Positions 18,201 through 27,601 are shown, counted from the stretch's first letter. The stretch: DNA of 64,000 nt from Ignavibacteria bacterium (GCA_013298775.1 JAAFIV010000009.1:1-64000), one strand, 5' to 3'. The notes: a model not told the origin generated them from the sequence alone. A program made the numbers and translations.

Positions 18201-18290
18201 GAGGGTGTCACTTCCTCGTAAAACTCTTGCTTTCACGCGAGCATTACCGAAAGTGAGACCCTCGAAAAGAAGCGAGAGTCTCACGCGTGG
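18201..18290. repeat. Intergenic repeat family B (GTGAGACCCTCAC type), diverged copy
   Basis: GAGGGTGTCACTTCCTCG, then AAAGTGAGACCCTCG and CGAGAGTCTCACGC, form an imperfect nested palindrome. Cleaner copies are at 27322 and 35066. It occupies the middle of the 309 bp gap between two divergent genes, the cyclase and the cystathionine enzyme. The promoter of the latter probably lies in 18340-18430, but no clear boxes were recognised. Confidence 0.7.
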
Positions 18291-18431
18291 GGGCTTTATA
18301 GTTCAAACAGTGATTTTATCTTTGCTGAACTCCTAAAAAAAGCGTAATTTTGCGCACTTTTTGAAAGTATTCGGACAGGCTTGCCTTTATTTCATACGAT
18401 ACAATTTTACCAACTTTAGAAGCACCACACC

Positions 18432-19592
18432 ATGAGTAATCAAGCGAGCAACCAAGCGCACTACAAAGGCTTTGCAACAACCGCCATCCACAAAGGACAA
18501 GAACCTGACCCGCTCACTGGTGCAGTGACCGTGCCGTTGTACCAAACTTCCACCTACGCCCAAGAGGGAATCGGGCAACACAAAGGCTTTGAGTACGCTC
18601 GGACGCACAATCTCACGCGCTCGAAGTGGGAGGAAAATCTTGCCGCTCTGGAGCAAGGAACGCACGGATTCGCCTTTGCAAGCGGCTTGGCTGCTATTGA
18701 TACCGTGATGAAACTCCTTTCGGCGGGCGACCACGTGCTTGCTGCCGAAGATATGTACGGTGGCACGTTTCGCCTGTTCGACAAGATTTTGCGCCGCTTT
18801 GGAGTAGAATTCTCCTACGTGGACATGACCAATCTTGATGCCGTAAAAGCTGCCATCAAGCCAAATACGAAAATGCTCTACACAGAAACGCCAACGAATC
18901 CGATGATGATGCTGACGGATTTGCGTGGCGTGGCTGCCCTCAAAGGCGCAGCAATGCTTGTTGTTGATAACACCTTCGCAAGCCCGTATTTCCAGCAGCC
19001 GCTCACGCTCGGCGCAGATATTGTGCTGCATTCGGCAACAAAGTATTTGGGCGGGCATTCCGACCTTGTAAGCGGCATCGTTGCGACGAATCGTGCTGAT
19101 ATTGCCGAGCAATTAAAATTTCTCCAAAATGCTGCCGGAGCCGTGCCGGGACCCTTTGAATGCTGGCTTTGCTTGCGCTCGGTGAAAACGCTGGCGGTGC
19201 GCATGAAGCAGCACGAGGAAAATGCGATAAAAATTGCGGAGTTTTGCGCGGCGCACAAAGGTATTCAAAAAGTATATTATCCGGGCTTGAAATCGCATCC
19301 GCAATACGAGCTTGCAACCAAGCAAATGCGCGGCTTTGGAGCAATGATTTCGATTGAATTAGGTTCGCTCGAAAAAGCCAAACAATTTGCACAGAAGGTT
19401 CGCGTCTTTACCTTAGCCGAGTCGCTGGGCGGCGTGGAATCACTTGTTTGCCATCCCGTGAGCATGACGCACGGCAGCGTTCCGAAAGAAACCCGCGACC
19501 GATTAGGCGTAACCGACGGTTTGGTGAGGCTTTCGGTCGGTATTGAAGATATTGAAGATTTATTGCAGGATATTGAGCAAGCACTGAGTTAA
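18432..19592 (+). CDS. Cystathionine gamma-synthase/lyase family PLP enzyme
   Basis: Trans-sulfuration enzyme of the Cys/Met metabolism PLP family, 386 residues, cytoplasmic homotetramer by family rule. The PLP lysine is Lys204 in SATKYLGGHSD. Tyr110 in DMYGGTFRLF stacks on the cofactor and Asp179 in VVDNTFASPYFQ contacts the pyridine nitrogen. The end, SVGIEDIEDLLQDIEQAL, is typical. Cystathionine gamma-synthase, gamma-lyase and O-acetylhomoserine sulfhydrylase cannot be told apart by eye; length and the Glu near SLGGVESLVCHP favour synthase/lyase. The gene appears to stand alone, followed by repeats. Confidence 0.92.
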   Translation: MSNQASNQAHYKGFATTAIHKGQEPDPLTGAVTVPLYQTSTYAQEGIGQHKGFEYARTHNLTRSKWEENLAALEQGTHGFAFASGLAAIDTVMKLLSAGDHVLAAEDMYGGTFRLFDKILRRFGVEFSYVDMTNLDAVKAAIKPNTKMLYTETPTNPMMMLTDLRGVAALKGAAMLVVDNTFASPYFQQPLTLGADIVLHSATKYLGGHSDLVSGIVATNRADIAEQLKFLQNAAGAVPGPFECWLCLRSVKTLAVRMKQHEENAIKIAEFCAAHKGIQKVYYPGLKSHPQYELATKQMRGFGAMISIELGSLEKAKQFAQKVRVFTLAESLGGVESLVCHPVSMTHGSVPKETRDRLGVTDGLVRLSVGIEDIEDLLQDIEQALS

Positions 19593-19593
19593 A

Positions 19594-19755
19594 GAATGAA
19601 ATCTGAGGGATGAGGGATGAAAGACTCGTCAATCCTTGCCCTCACCCAACCCTCTCCCACGCGAAGCGCGGGGAGAGGGCTTTCAGATTGCAATAAGTGA
19701 TTATCTTTCTTTGTCTTAGCTCCTTCTCCCTCTGGGAGAAGGCGGGGGATGAGGG
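19594..19755. repeat. Intergenic repeats: short family G motif plus family D copy 2
   Basis: Directly after the cystathionine gene stop comes AATGAAATCTGAGGGATGA, also seen at 12067 and, inverted, at 13147-13175 (called family G here). It is followed at 19638-19755 by a family D element: CCCTCACCC, CCTCTCCC, CGCGAAGCGCG, GGGAGAGGG, and a second weaker set ending GGGGGATGAGGG. This fills most of the gap before dxs. Confidence 0.7.
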
Positions 19756-19848
19756 AACTACAACCACACTTCGGTCAAAATTAACACGACAACAGGTCAG
19801 AAGCAGCATGAATACTAGGTTCTACCACCACCATTTTCGGAGCGATGT

Positions 19849-21855
19849 ATGAAATTTAATCGTGAACTTTTTCCCAGCGAATCTTTCCCGAAGGCATCTT
19901 CGACAGGCTTCCCGTACAAGTATTTGAGCGGGATTGACACGCCGCACGACCTTCGCAAACTCCCTCGCGAAGCCATTCCTGCCGTTGCCGACGAAGTGCG
20001 CGAATTTATGGTGGACACTATCACTCGCGTCGGCGGACACTTCGGCGCAGGGCTGGGCGTGGTGGAACTCACAACCGCGCTGCACTACGTCTTCAACACC
20101 CCGCAAGACCGCATCGTTATTGATACGGGGCATCAGGGCTATCCGCATAAAATTTTGACGGGTCGCAAAAATGAGTTGTATTCCATTCGTCAAAAGGGCG
20201 GACTTTCGGGCTTCTTGAAGCGCGACGAAAGCGAATACGATTCCTTTGGCGCAGGACACGCAACCACCAGTATTTCTGCGGCATTGGGCATGGCAACCGC
20301 ACGCGACCTGAAGGGTGAAGATTACAACGTCGTTGCAGTCATTGGCGATGGCGCAATGACGGGCGGTCTGGCGTATGAGGCTATGAACAACTGCGGCATT
20401 CAAAAGCGGAAAATTCTTGTTGTGCTGAACGATAACAATATGTCCATTGCACCGAATGTTTGGGCTATTTCCAACTATTTCACCAATGTTTTTGCGTCGC
20501 CGACCTTGCAGAAATTGCGCGAAAAAGTGATTGACGTAACCGAGCAAACGGGCGAATTTGGTGACCGCTTCCGCAAAGTCGCACAAAAGCTCGAAGGTGG
20601 CATCAAAGCAGTGATTACGCCCGGAATGCTTTTTGAATCGCTCGGCTTTCGCTATTTTGGTCCCGTGAACGGGCATAACGTTCCGCAGCTTATCAAAATT
20701 TTGGAATTGGTGAAGGACATCGAAACGCCAGTGTTGCTGCACATCACCACGCAAAAAGGCAAAGGCTACGCGCCCGCCGAAGTGGATAAACAGTTTCTTC
20801 ACGCAATTGGAAAAATTGATAAAATTACGGGCAAGTCATTAGCGAAAAAGCCTGAAATTACGCCGCCGCCCTTATACCAAAACGTCTTTGGGCAAGCAAT
20901 GGTCGAGATTTGTGAGTCGAACCCGCACGTGGTCGGCATCACAGCGGCAATGCCCGACGGCACGGGCTTGAACATTCTCTCGGACAAAATGCCAGAGCGT
21001 GTGATTGATGTGGGCATTGCCGAAGGACACGGCGTTACCTTCGCCGCAGGTATGGCGTGTGAAGGAACGGTACCAGTGGTAGCGATTTACTCCAGCTTCC
21101 TCCAACGCGCTTTCGACCACATTGCGCACGACGTGGCATTGCAACAGCTTCACGTGGTGTTCGCGCTGGACAGAGGCGGTCTTGCGGGCGCAGACGGTCC
21201 GACGCACCACGGTGTGCTGGACTACGCCTATTTGCGCATCATTCAAGGCATGGTGGTCATGGCTCCGAAAGACGAGCAGGAATTACGCGATATGCTCTAT
21301 TCGGCGGTTCACAGCGCGGAATTCAAGAAAGGTCCTGTTTCGCTGCGCTACCCGCGTGGAAACAGCATTGGCGTAGAGATTAAGCCAATGAAAATGCTTC
21401 CGCTTGGCAAATCGGAAACCTTGCGCAAAGGGCGCGATGTGGCGATTATTGCGATTGGCAATATGGTACACAAATCCCTGAAAGCCGCAGAATTACTGCG
21501 CGAGGAAGGTATTGATGCAGAAGTGGTGAATGCTCGCTTCGTTAAGCCGCTTGATACCGCTATGCTGGATGATATTTGCAGCCGTTTTGAGAAAATCGTA
21601 ACAGTCGAAGACGGGCAAATACAAGGCGGGTTCGGCTCGGCGGTGCTGGAATACGTCGGCACGAAGCACAACCGCAATGTGGACGTACTCATGCACGGCA
21701 TTCCCGACGTGTACGTCGAACACGGCACACAAGACGAACTCTGGACAGAACTTGGCTTAGATGCTGACGGTATTGCGAATGTTGTGAAGGAGCATATTGG
21801 TTTCCCACAGCGCGGCATTCCGCAGCATTTGGAAATGGAATTGGCGGTGAAGTAA
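19849..21855 (+). CDS. dxs: 1-deoxy-D-xylulose-5-phosphate synthase
   Basis: First enzyme of the MEP isoprenoid pathway: pyruvate plus glyceraldehyde-3-phosphate, TPP-dependent, cytoplasmic dimer. The 668 residues are slightly longer than typical. His64 (VGGHFGAGLG) and GHQGYPHK at 94-101 match the active site. The TPP/Mg motif GDGAMTGG begins at 166 and NDNNMSI ends at 200. The catalytic glutamate lies in VGIAEGHGVTFAAG; most family members have AEQHAVTF, so two flanking residues differ. The C-terminal transketolase domain (TVEDGQIQGGFGSAVLEYV) is intact. It presumably supplies precursors for quinones and carotenoids. The following small genes form a toxin-antitoxin pair and are unrelated in function. 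Confidence 0.96.
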   Translation: MKFNRELFPSESFPKASSTGFPYKYLSGIDTPHDLRKLPREAIPAVADEVREFMVDTITRVGGHFGAGLGVVELTTALHYVFNTPQDRIVIDTGHQGYPHKILTGRKNELYSIRQKGGLSGFLKRDESEYDSFGAGHATTSISAALGMATARDLKGEDYNVVAVIGDGAMTGGLAYEAMNNCGIQKRKILVVLNDNNMSIAPNVWAISNYFTNVFASPTLQKLREKVIDVTEQTGEFGDRFRKVAQKLEGGIKAVITPGMLFESLGFRYFGPVNGHNVPQLIKILELVKDIETPVLLHITTQKGKGYAPAEVDKQFLHAIGKIDKITGKSLAKKPEITPPPLYQNVFGQAMVEICESNPHVVGITAAMPDGTGLNILSDKMPERVIDVGIAEGHGVTFAAGMACEGTVPVVAIYSSFLQRAFDHIAHDVALQQLHVVFALDRGGLAGADGPTHHGVLDYAYLRIIQGMVVMAPKDEQELRDMLYSAVHSAEFKKGPVSLRYPRGNSIGVEIKPMKMLPLGKSETLRKGRDVAIIAIGNMVHKSLKAAELLREEGIDAEVVNARFVKPLDTAMLDDICSRFEKIVTVEDGQIQGGFGSAVLEYVGTKHNRNVDVLMHGIPDVYVEHGTQDELWTELGLDADGIANVVKEHIGFPQRGIPQHLEMELAVK

Positions 21856-21861
21856 CCTCTT

Positions 21862-21900
21862 CCCGTCCTATCGTTTCAGAGCGATAGAACGGGTTTCACG
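21862..21900. repeat. Family E hairpin downstream of dxs
   Basis: CCCGTCCTATCG pairs with CGATAGAACGGG across an 8 nt loop and is followed by GTTTCACGGC. The same frame of sequence (CCCGTCCTA ... GAACGGGTTTTACGGC) recurs at 25781-25821, and a variant at 57911. It may act as a weak terminator for dxs, but its recurrence shows it is a repeat family rather than a one-off terminator. Confidence 0.7.
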
Positions 21901-21920
21901 GCAAATAACGGAGAAACACA

Positions 21921-22133
21921 ATGTCCACAGTACAGCGTCTTCACGAAGAAATAGAGCTACTGCCCGCATCGGTACAGGAAGAGTTGGAGAAAATTGTGCA
22001 TGAGCTTCGGGAAAAATATTCCACTTCCGATGCTGAAACGCTGCAATGGTCGGGCTTCTCCTTGAATGCGGCTCTACAAGGAATGGAAGATGATAGCATC
22101 TATACCGTTCAGAATATTAAGGAGCAGTGGTAA
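21921..22133 (+). CDS. Putative antitoxin, DUF2281-like
   Basis: A 70-residue protein: MSTVQRLHEEIELLPASVQE, a helix-rich acidic middle (ELEKIVHELREKYS), and a C-terminal IYTVQNIKEQW that resembles the DUF2281 antitoxin tail (VYTIEDLKERW-like). GGAG precedes the ATG. Its stop overlaps the next start by one base (TAATG), so translation is coupled to the toxin gene. The pairing and the tail support an antitoxin role; no activity is shown. Confidence 0.75.
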   Translation: MSTVQRLHEEIELLPASVQEELEKIVHELREKYSTSDAETLQWSGFSLNAALQGMEDDSIYTVQNIKEQW

Positions 22134-22477
22134 TGGCTCAAGCTGGCGATATTGCGTTGTTTCCGTTTCCTCAAACCAATCTCGTCGCGGGAAAACTGCG
22201 CCCTGCCTTGCTTATCAAACCTTTGCCTAGTTATCCCGATGACTGGCTTGTGTGCATGATTTCAAGCCAACTTCACCAGTACGTGAGCGGTCTGGACGAA
22301 ATTGTTTCCCCCACTGATGCTGACTTCGTTTCCAGCGGGCTTGCTTCTGAGAGTTGTATTCGTGTAAGCCGCTTGGCGATTGTGTCTCACAGCATTTTTC
22401 TTGGTAAAATGGGGGAAATCTCTGCACAACGCCTAGAACATATCAAACTTTCGTTAATTAGTTGGATTCAATCGTAA
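22133..22477 (+). CDS. MazF/PemK-like toxin of second TA pair
   Basis: A 114-residue protein from the ATG at 22133 (MAQAGDIALFPFPQTNL). It shows the toxin fold pattern GDIALFPFP, KLRPALLIKPLP, WLVCMISSQ and FLGKMGEISAQRLEHI, the same strand order as MazF. It differs clearly in sequence from the toxin at 1166-1513, so the two pairs are not recent duplicates. The frame could start at GTG 22127, but the coupled ATG is better. A terminator follows at once, so the pair forms a closed unit after dxs. Confidence 0.78.
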   Translation: MAQAGDIALFPFPQTNLVAGKLRPALLIKPLPSYPDDWLVCMISSQLHQYVSGLDEIVSPTDADFVSSGLASESCIRVSRLAIVSHSIFLGKMGEISAQRLEHIKLSLISWIQS

Positions 22478-22484
22478 CGGAACA

Positions 22485-22528
22485 TAAAAAAGCCCTGCAA
22501 ATGCTATATTTGTAGGGCTTTTTTTTTA
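22485..22528 (+). terminator. Rho-independent terminator after the second TA pair
   Basis: AAAAAAGCCCTGCAAAT, a 5 nt loop, then ATTTGTAGGGCTTTTTTTT. The stem has a single mismatch and a strong T tract. A-tract symmetry makes it able to work in both directions, but only plus-strand genes border it. Confidence 0.93.
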
Positions 22529-22557
22529 TCGTTTTCACCACAGGAGGAAATTTGTCT

Positions 22558-24744
22558 ATGAATGCTCTCATTAGCTTTTTTATGCCGCCGTCAGCGAAAG
22601 GTGCATCGTCTGAAACAGCACTAGCGGTACGCTTCCTGGTGATTTTAACACTCACATTGGCGGCGATTTTTGTTGTCTTTGCTGGAATGTTTGCAACAAT
22701 ATTTGGCTCGTCAATACTGGGCAAATTTGTCTTGTCGGGAGCAGTTCTTCAAATAGGTATTCTTTTTGGGATTCGTGCTGGGGTATCAAATACGTTCAGC
22801 AGCCATTTGCTTGTAGCAGTTACAACTGCTATACCTTTGATAACAGCCGTATTTTCTGGCGGTTTATATTCACCTGTGTTGCTAACCTTATCGCCAATGG
22901 CTGCTATTAGTTTTATATTGGTAGAAAAAACAGGATGGCGGTGGGTCGTCATTCAAACATTTATTGCCGCTGCAATTGTGATAACAACACTTATTGGCTC
23001 TGACATTCCGCTTCTCTACGATATTGCAGCAAAGCCATACCTGACTATTGGGTTTGTATTGCTTATGCACGTTGTTACAGCAATTTTTATCACTATCATG
23101 CAACGTCGCGCATCAATTTTTCGCACCCTCGCCGAAACGGAAAAAGAATCCGCCAGCATCGCCAAAGACCGCGCCGAAGCTGCCGCTAGCGACCTTGCAC
23201 AAGAAAAAGCCTCTGTGGAAGCACGCATTCATGCGGCAACGCTCGAAAGCGAGGAACAACGCCATTTGCTAGAAAATAATGCCACAGAAATTCTCACCGT
23301 CTTGCGTCGCCTTGCCTCGGGCGATTTTACGGCTTCGGTGCAAGCGCACGCCAGCTTTCATCCGCGTATGAGCGATATTGCCACGACGCTGAACGAGACG
23401 ATTAGCAATATCAGTACGTTGCTTCGGCAAATGAAGGAAGCTGTTGGCGAGACGAATGAAATTGCCGCGCAAGTGAGTACCGCCTCCAATGAAATGTCCG
23501 CAACTGCTGAAGAACAAGCCGTGCAAACAAGCGAAGTAAGTACGTCGGTCGAAGCAATGGCGCGGGCGTTGGGCGAAAGTGCGCAGCAAACCGCGATTGT
23601 GGCTGCACTCTCGAAAAGCAACGGTACGGCGGCATCGAAAGGGACAGACACCATGCAGGAAGTCATTCGGAAATTTAACGATATTGCGCGGGTTGTAGAG
23701 GAGTCGGTTGTGGTGGTGCAGCGTTTGGGCGATTCGAGTGCGGAGATTGGTGAAATTGTGCAAGTCATTGAAGAAATTGCCGACCAAACAAACCTGCTTG
23801 CCCTGAACGCCGCTATTGAAGCCGCTCGCGCAGGTGACCAAGGGCGCGGTTTTGCGGTCGTTGCCGATGAAGTGCGCAAACTTGCCGAGCGCACCGCGCA
23901 AGCCACCAAGCAGATTGCGACAACAATTCGGCAGATTCAACGCGAGACCACGCAAGCAGTGGTTGGTATTCGCAAAGGAAATTCGGAGTTGAGTAGCGGT
24001 CTCGCGCTTGCCGAAGAAGCTGGTGCATCGCTGAATACCATCGTTTCGGGTGCGAAAGAAGTGGATGAATCCTTGCGCGAAGTAGCACAAATGGGGCGCG
24101 ACCAATCCACAACAGGCAATACGGTTGCGCAAAGCGTCGAGCAGATAGCGTCTGCTGTTGATGAGACTGCTGCTGGAATCACGCATATTGCCTCGTCCGC
24201 CGAACGCCTCAGCAACGTAACGGCGCATTTGCAACGTCTTATTGGGCGTTTTCAGGTGGCGGAAATAGTAAACACCTCTGCAAACCTCTTGGAATCTCAT
24301 TCGCAAGCAAAACAACTCCCTGCTCGTGCGCTTGAGGGCGAACTTGTTTCGACGCACCGTTACGGAGAAATACGTTGGCAGAGCAACCGCAGAATGCTTC
24401 ATTTTACATGGCTTCCCGCAACTGCACACATGCTAAATCGAGAATTTCAAGAGCGTGTGGAGCATTTAGCGAGCCTGTGCGAAAAATACCGTCCTAGTTG
24501 CATTTATATTGATGCCGTAGAAAATCGCCATGTTGTTACACCAGAGTTATTGGAATGGCATGATTCCTTGATAGTCCCACGCTATGTGTCGTCTGGTGTG
24601 CGTAAAATCGCCTTTCTCACGCCACAGCAAGCACTGACCGCCGCTAGCACGGAGGAAATTTTTCAGGAAGAAACCGCCGCAACGCAACTGCAAGTGAAGT
24701 TTTTTGATAATCCAGAAATCCTTTTGAAATGGCTTCAGGGCTGA
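22558..24744 (+). CDS. Methyl-accepting chemotaxis-type protein with extra C-terminal domain
   Basis: About 729 residues from the ATG at 22558, which has GGAGG ten bases upstream. The N-terminus holds roughly six hydrophobic helices (to residue 185) with no large periplasmic domain, so any signal is sensed within the membrane or cytoplasm. A coiled coil ([20 protein letters not shown]) and a HAMP-like piece ([12 protein letters not shown]) lead to the signalling hairpin with its conserved tip [20 protein letters not shown]. After the return coil, about 140 further residues ([20 protein letters not shown] ... LLKWLQG) form a separate alpha/beta domain that resembles STAS/SpoIIAA-like folds. 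No che or flagellar gene is in the window and there is no C-terminal CheR-tether pentapeptide. Confidence 0.88.
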   Translation: MNALISFFMPPSAKGASSETALAVRFLVILTLTLAAIFVVFAGMFATIFGSSILGKFVLSGAVLQIGILFGIRAGVSNTFSSHLLVAVTTAIPLITAVFSGGLYSPVLLTLSPMAAISFILVEKTGWRWVVIQTFIAAAIVITTLIGSDIPLLYDIAAKPYLTIGFVLLMHVVTAIFITIMQRRASIFRTLAETEKESASIAKDRAEAAASDLAQEKASVEARIHAATLESEEQRHLLENNATEILTVLRRLASGDFTASVQAHASFHPRMSDIATTLNETISNISTLLRQMKEAVGETNEIAAQVSTASNEMSATAEEQAVQTSEVSTSVEAMARALGESAQQTAIVAALSKSNGTAASKGTDTMQEVIRKFNDIARVVEESVVVVQRLGDSSAEIGEIVQVIEEIADQTNLLALNAAIEAARAGDQGRGFAVVADEVRKLAERTAQATKQIATTIRQIQRETTQAVVGIRKGNSELSSGLALAEEAGASLNTIVSGAKEVDESLREVAQMGRDQSTTGNTVAQSVEQIASAVDETAAGITHIASSAERLSNVTAHLQRLIGRFQVAEIVNTSANLLESHSQAKQLPARALEGELVSTHRYGEIRWQSNRRMLHFTWLPATAHMLNREFQERVEHLASLCEKYRPSCIYIDAVENRHVVTPELLEWHDSLIVPRYVSSGVRKIAFLTPQQALTAASTEEIFQEETAATQLQVKFFDNPEILLKWLQG

Positions 24745-24810
24745 TGTTTTCTCGCTCCACCTTCGTAACTGAACAATGACACTATACTCAACAAGGGTAG
24801 AACGCTCTTC

Positions 24811-25000
24811 TCGTCTAGCGGCTGAGGTGTTCATTAACGCTGCCGTCGGGCGAGTTTGATGTATGCAGTTTTCACCCATTTCCAATACTCCCTTCCTTTT
24901 TTATGTGATAAAGCTGTGGACATCATTATCTCAAACTGGGCAGACAAGAGTGTCTGCTTGTGCCGAAATCAGCATGTATGCGGTAGCGCGGGCGCTCTTG
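24811..25000. repeat. Gap with diverged family E and family A repeats
   Basis: In the 387 bp gap before the DedA gene, 24811-24855 contains CTAGCGGCTGAGGTGTTCAT followed by TAACGCTGCCGTCGGGCGAG, matching the family E pattern at 54510 and 57911. At 24938-24957 GGGCAGACAAGAGTGTCTGC and at about 24990 CGCTCTTGTTTGCC are family A half-sites. Short reading frames here overlap these repeats and are not believed. No RNA gene was recognised. Confidence 0.62.
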
Positions 25001-25131
25001 TTTGCCTCACAAAACGCAAAGGGATTGTGCCAGAACCTTAGCCCGAATAAATCACAGAGAGCTTTTGCGTACAAGTAAAAAAGTCCGTATTTTTGTGGCT
25101 TGCTTAAATTTTGTTGTACCAATTACGTATC

Positions 25132-25770
25132 ATGGAAACACTTAGTTCGCTCGTCGATATTTTCCTTCATTTAGACAAGCATTTGGGAGAAATTATCGGG
25201 CAATACGGCACACTTACGTACGCCATCCTTTTTACCATTATCTTTGCTGAGACAGGCTTCATCGTTACGCCCTTTCTTCCTGGTGATTCGCTGCTTTTTG
25301 CCGCAGGTGCGCTCGCGGCTACCACAGGCGTTTTGAATCCCGTTGTCCTCATTTTGCTTCTCTGGTTGGCAGCCTTTTTGGGAGATACGCTCAATTACTA
25401 CATCGGCAAGACGTTTGGCGTGCGTGTGCTGCAACGCTTTCCCTTTATCAAGCAAGAGCATATTGACTACACACAAAAATTTTACGAAAAACACGGCGGC
25501 AAAACCATCATTCTTGCACGATTTTTCCCGATTGTTCGCACCTTCGCACCCTTTGTTGCTGGTATTGGCACGATGAACTATTCGCGCTTTTTGGCGTATA
25601 ACATTGTGGGCGGTTTGGCGTGGGTTGCGTCATTTATCGTGCTGGGGTATTTCTTTGGGAATATTCCGATTGTCAAGCGCAATTTCTCCTTCGTGATTGT
25701 TGGTATTCTCATTGTTTCCGTTTTGCCGGGCGTGATAGAATTTGTGCGGCATCGTTGGAAAAAATCGTAA
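25132..25770 (+). CDS. DedA family membrane protein
   Basis: A 212-residue inner-membrane protein of the DedA/SNARE-associated family (undecaprenyl-phosphate or lipid flippase role in characterised members). Family marks: GFIVTPFLPGDSLLFAAGAL, LGDTLNYYIGKTFG, and the signature ARFFPIVRTFAPFVAGIGTM with its arginines and proline. The C-terminal helices GGLAWVASFIVLGYFFGN and FVIVGILIVSVLPGVIEF complete the fold. The ATG at 25132 (METLSSLVDI) is preferred to an upstream TTG. It is followed by a family E repeat and miaB. Confidence 0.93.
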   Translation: METLSSLVDIFLHLDKHLGEIIGQYGTLTYAILFTIIFAETGFIVTPFLPGDSLLFAAGALAATTGVLNPVVLILLLWLAAFLGDTLNYYIGKTFGVRVLQRFPFIKQEHIDYTQKFYEKHGGKTIILARFFPIVRTFAPFVAGIGTMNYSRFLAYNIVGGLAWVASFIVLGYFFGNIPIVKRNFSFVIVGILIVSVLPGVIEFVRHRWKKS

Positions 25771-25780
25771 TTTTTAATCT

Positions 25781-25821
25781 CCCCGTCCTACCATTTCCTA
25801 ATGAGAGAACGGGTTTTACGG
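25781..25821. repeat. Family E hairpin between DedA gene and miaB
   Basis: CCCCGTCCTACCATT ... GAGAGAACGGGTTTTACGGC is near-identical at its ends to the element after dxs at 21862, while its stem interior has diverged. Since it is a repeat, the miaB start must lie after it. Confidence 0.7.
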
Positions 25822-25841
25822 CAAAACTGCACCACCTTACC

Positions 25842-27308
25842 ATGTTCGATTTACCCGTTCTCGCTCCCCAATCTTCGCCCGTCAGTGAATTTCTCCCAAG
25901 CGATTTACTCACGCCGAGTTTACACGACAATCTGCTTCCAAGTAGCATGAAAACTCATTCTGCGAGTACAACTGCGCCAAAACTCTACGTAGAAACCTAC
26001 GGCTGCCAGATGAACATCAGCGATTCGGAAATTGTGAAAGGCGTGATGAATCAAAGCGGCTACGCAATGACCGACAAACCCGACGATGCCGATGTGATTT
26101 TCGTGAATACGTGTGCTATCCGCGATAATGCTGAGAAGAAAGTCCACGAGCGGCTTATGCACTTGAAGTATTTCAAAAAACGCCGGAAAGACCTCGTTGT
26201 GGGCGTTCTGGGCTGCATGGCAGAGCGGATGCGGGATGAACTCATGGAAACAAAGCAAATCGTTGATTTGGTCGTGGGTCCAGACGAATATCGCCGTTTG
26301 CCAGAGCTTGTCGAGCTTGCTAGTGGCGGGACGAAGGGCATTGCGGTAAAACTTTCCCGCGTGGAAACCTACGACGATATTGAACCGCTCCGCACCGAAG
26401 GCATTAGCGCGTGGATTTCGATTATGCGCGGCTGCGATAAATTCTGTACCTTCTGCGTTGTTCCCTTCACGCGTGGACGCGAGCGTTCCCGCGCCGCCCA
26501 CCTGATTGTAGATGAGGCAAAACGCCTTCAGGATGCGGGCTTCAAGGAAATTTCGCTCTTGGGGCAAAACGTGAACAGTTACCGCGATGAAACCGAAAAC
26601 ATAGATTTCGCCGACCTTCTCCGCCAAACTGCTCGTGCTGTGCCGAATATGCGCATTCGTTATTCAACGTCGCATCCATACGATATGACGGATAAGCTCA
26701 TTGCGACAATGGCAGAATACGATAACATTTGCAAATATGTCCACTTGCCCGTGCAATCTGGCTCCGACCGTGTTTTGCAGGCAATGAACCGGCATTATAC
26801 GGTAGCGCATTACAAAGAGCGACTTCGCAAGATTCGAGAATTTATGCCGAAATGCGCCCTTTCGACTGATATTATCGTTGGCTTTCCGACCGAAACGGAA
26901 GAAGAAAGCCGCATGACCTTCGACCTCATGGCGGAAATCCGCTACGACGGGGCGTATATGTTTTTGTATTCGCCCAGAGAGCGCACAAAAGCATGGAAAA
27001 TGGAAGATGACGTGCCATACGACGAGAAAGTACGCCGCTTGAATGAAATTATTGAGCAGCAACAGCGCATCGCGGGTGAAATTAACCGAATGGAAATCGG
27101 AACGGTGCAGCACGTCCTCGTTGAAGGTCCGAGCCGCCGCAACCCTGATACCGAATGGCAAGGACGCACAGATGCAAATAAAATCGTTGTTTTTCCGCAC
27201 CTGACCGATAAGAACGCTAGTGTTCATGCTGGCTATATGGTTGGCGACATGATAAACGTTTATGTAGAGCGAGCTTCCTCAGCAGTGCTGTATGGTCCGA
27301 TTGTATAA
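25842..27308 (+). CDS. miaB: tRNA-2-methylthio-N6-dimethylallyladenosine synthase
   Basis: Radical SAM methylthiotransferase that adds a methylthio group to i6A37 of tRNA. The N-terminal UPF0004 domain carries cysteines in ETYGCQMN, VNTCAIRD and LGCMAERM (auxiliary cluster). The radical SAM triad is RGCDKFCTFCVVPFTRG. A C-terminal TRAM domain includes RMEIGTVQHVLVEG and GRTDANKIVVF. The open frame begins at 25620 inside the DedA gene and reads through a repeat, so it is not the true start. ATG 25842 (MFDLPVLAPQ) gives 488 residues; ATG 25947 (MKTHSASTTA) gives 453 and sits 13 residues before the first conserved block, so it is an equal candidate. Confidence 0.95.
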   Translation: MFDLPVLAPQSSPVSEFLPSDLLTPSLHDNLLPSSMKTHSASTTAPKLYVETYGCQMNISDSEIVKGVMNQSGYAMTDKPDDADVIFVNTCAIRDNAEKKVHERLMHLKYFKKRRKDLVVGVLGCMAERMRDELMETKQIVDLVVGPDEYRRLPELVELASGGTKGIAVKLSRVETYDDIEPLRTEGISAWISIMRGCDKFCTFCVVPFTRGRERSRAAHLIVDEAKRLQDAGFKEISLLGQNVNSYRDETENIDFADLLRQTARAVPNMRIRYSTSHPYDMTDKLIATMAEYDNICKYVHLPVQSGSDRVLQAMNRHYTVAHYKERLRKIREFMPKCALSTDIIVGFPTETEEESRMTFDLMAEIRYDGAYMFLYSPRERTKAWKMEDDVPYDEKVRRLNEIIEQQQRIAGEINRMEIGTVQHVLVEGPSRRNPDTEWQGRTDANKIVVFPHLTDKNASVHAGYMVGDMINVYVERASSAVLYGPIV

Positions 27309-27321
27309 GCCAACTCCCCAC

Positions 27322-27411
27322 CGTGAGGCTCTCACTTCCTAGTGAGGGTCTCACTTTCGGCAAATCGGTAAAAACGAAAGTGAGAGCCTCACCAAGAAGT
27401 GAGACCCTCAC
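27322..27411. repeat. Intergenic repeat family B, best copy
   Basis: GTGAGGCTCTCACTTCCTA, GTGAGGGTCTCACTTTCG, a 13 bp spacer, CGAAAGTGAGAGCCTCAC, then GAAGTGAGACCCTCAC. Each unit is itself a palindrome and the left pair mirrors the right pair, so the whole region can fold as two small hairpins or one long one. It lies between miaB and the large T9SS gene. Confidence 0.85.
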
Positions 27412-27601
27412 TCCAAAAACACCTATGACTTTTGGTCATAAAAGATTCTTACTTCACGCTACTAACATGGGCAGTGAAAAAGAGGTATTTTTGCATGGTA
27501 AGATAGTGTCTCCAAGCGTAAAAAAAACGCAAAAGCGGCACTACCGCTCAAACACTCCGAATACACAACCCTAAATTTTTTCACATTTTCTAGGTAGGTT
27601 T

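Noticed and set aside
18340-18431. SAM or cobalamin riboswitch ahead of the cystathionine enzyme
   Set aside because: The region is too short and shows no conserved riboswitch core; only a repeat and an AT-rich leader are visible.
23269-24429. 386-codon minus-strand frame opposite the chemoreceptor
   Set aside because: Shadow of a coiled-coil gene; composition rich in Arg, Cys and Phe with no domain.
24745-25131. Small open frames between the chemoreceptor and DedA genes
   Set aside because: All overlap family E and A repeats and have no start signals or conserved sequence.
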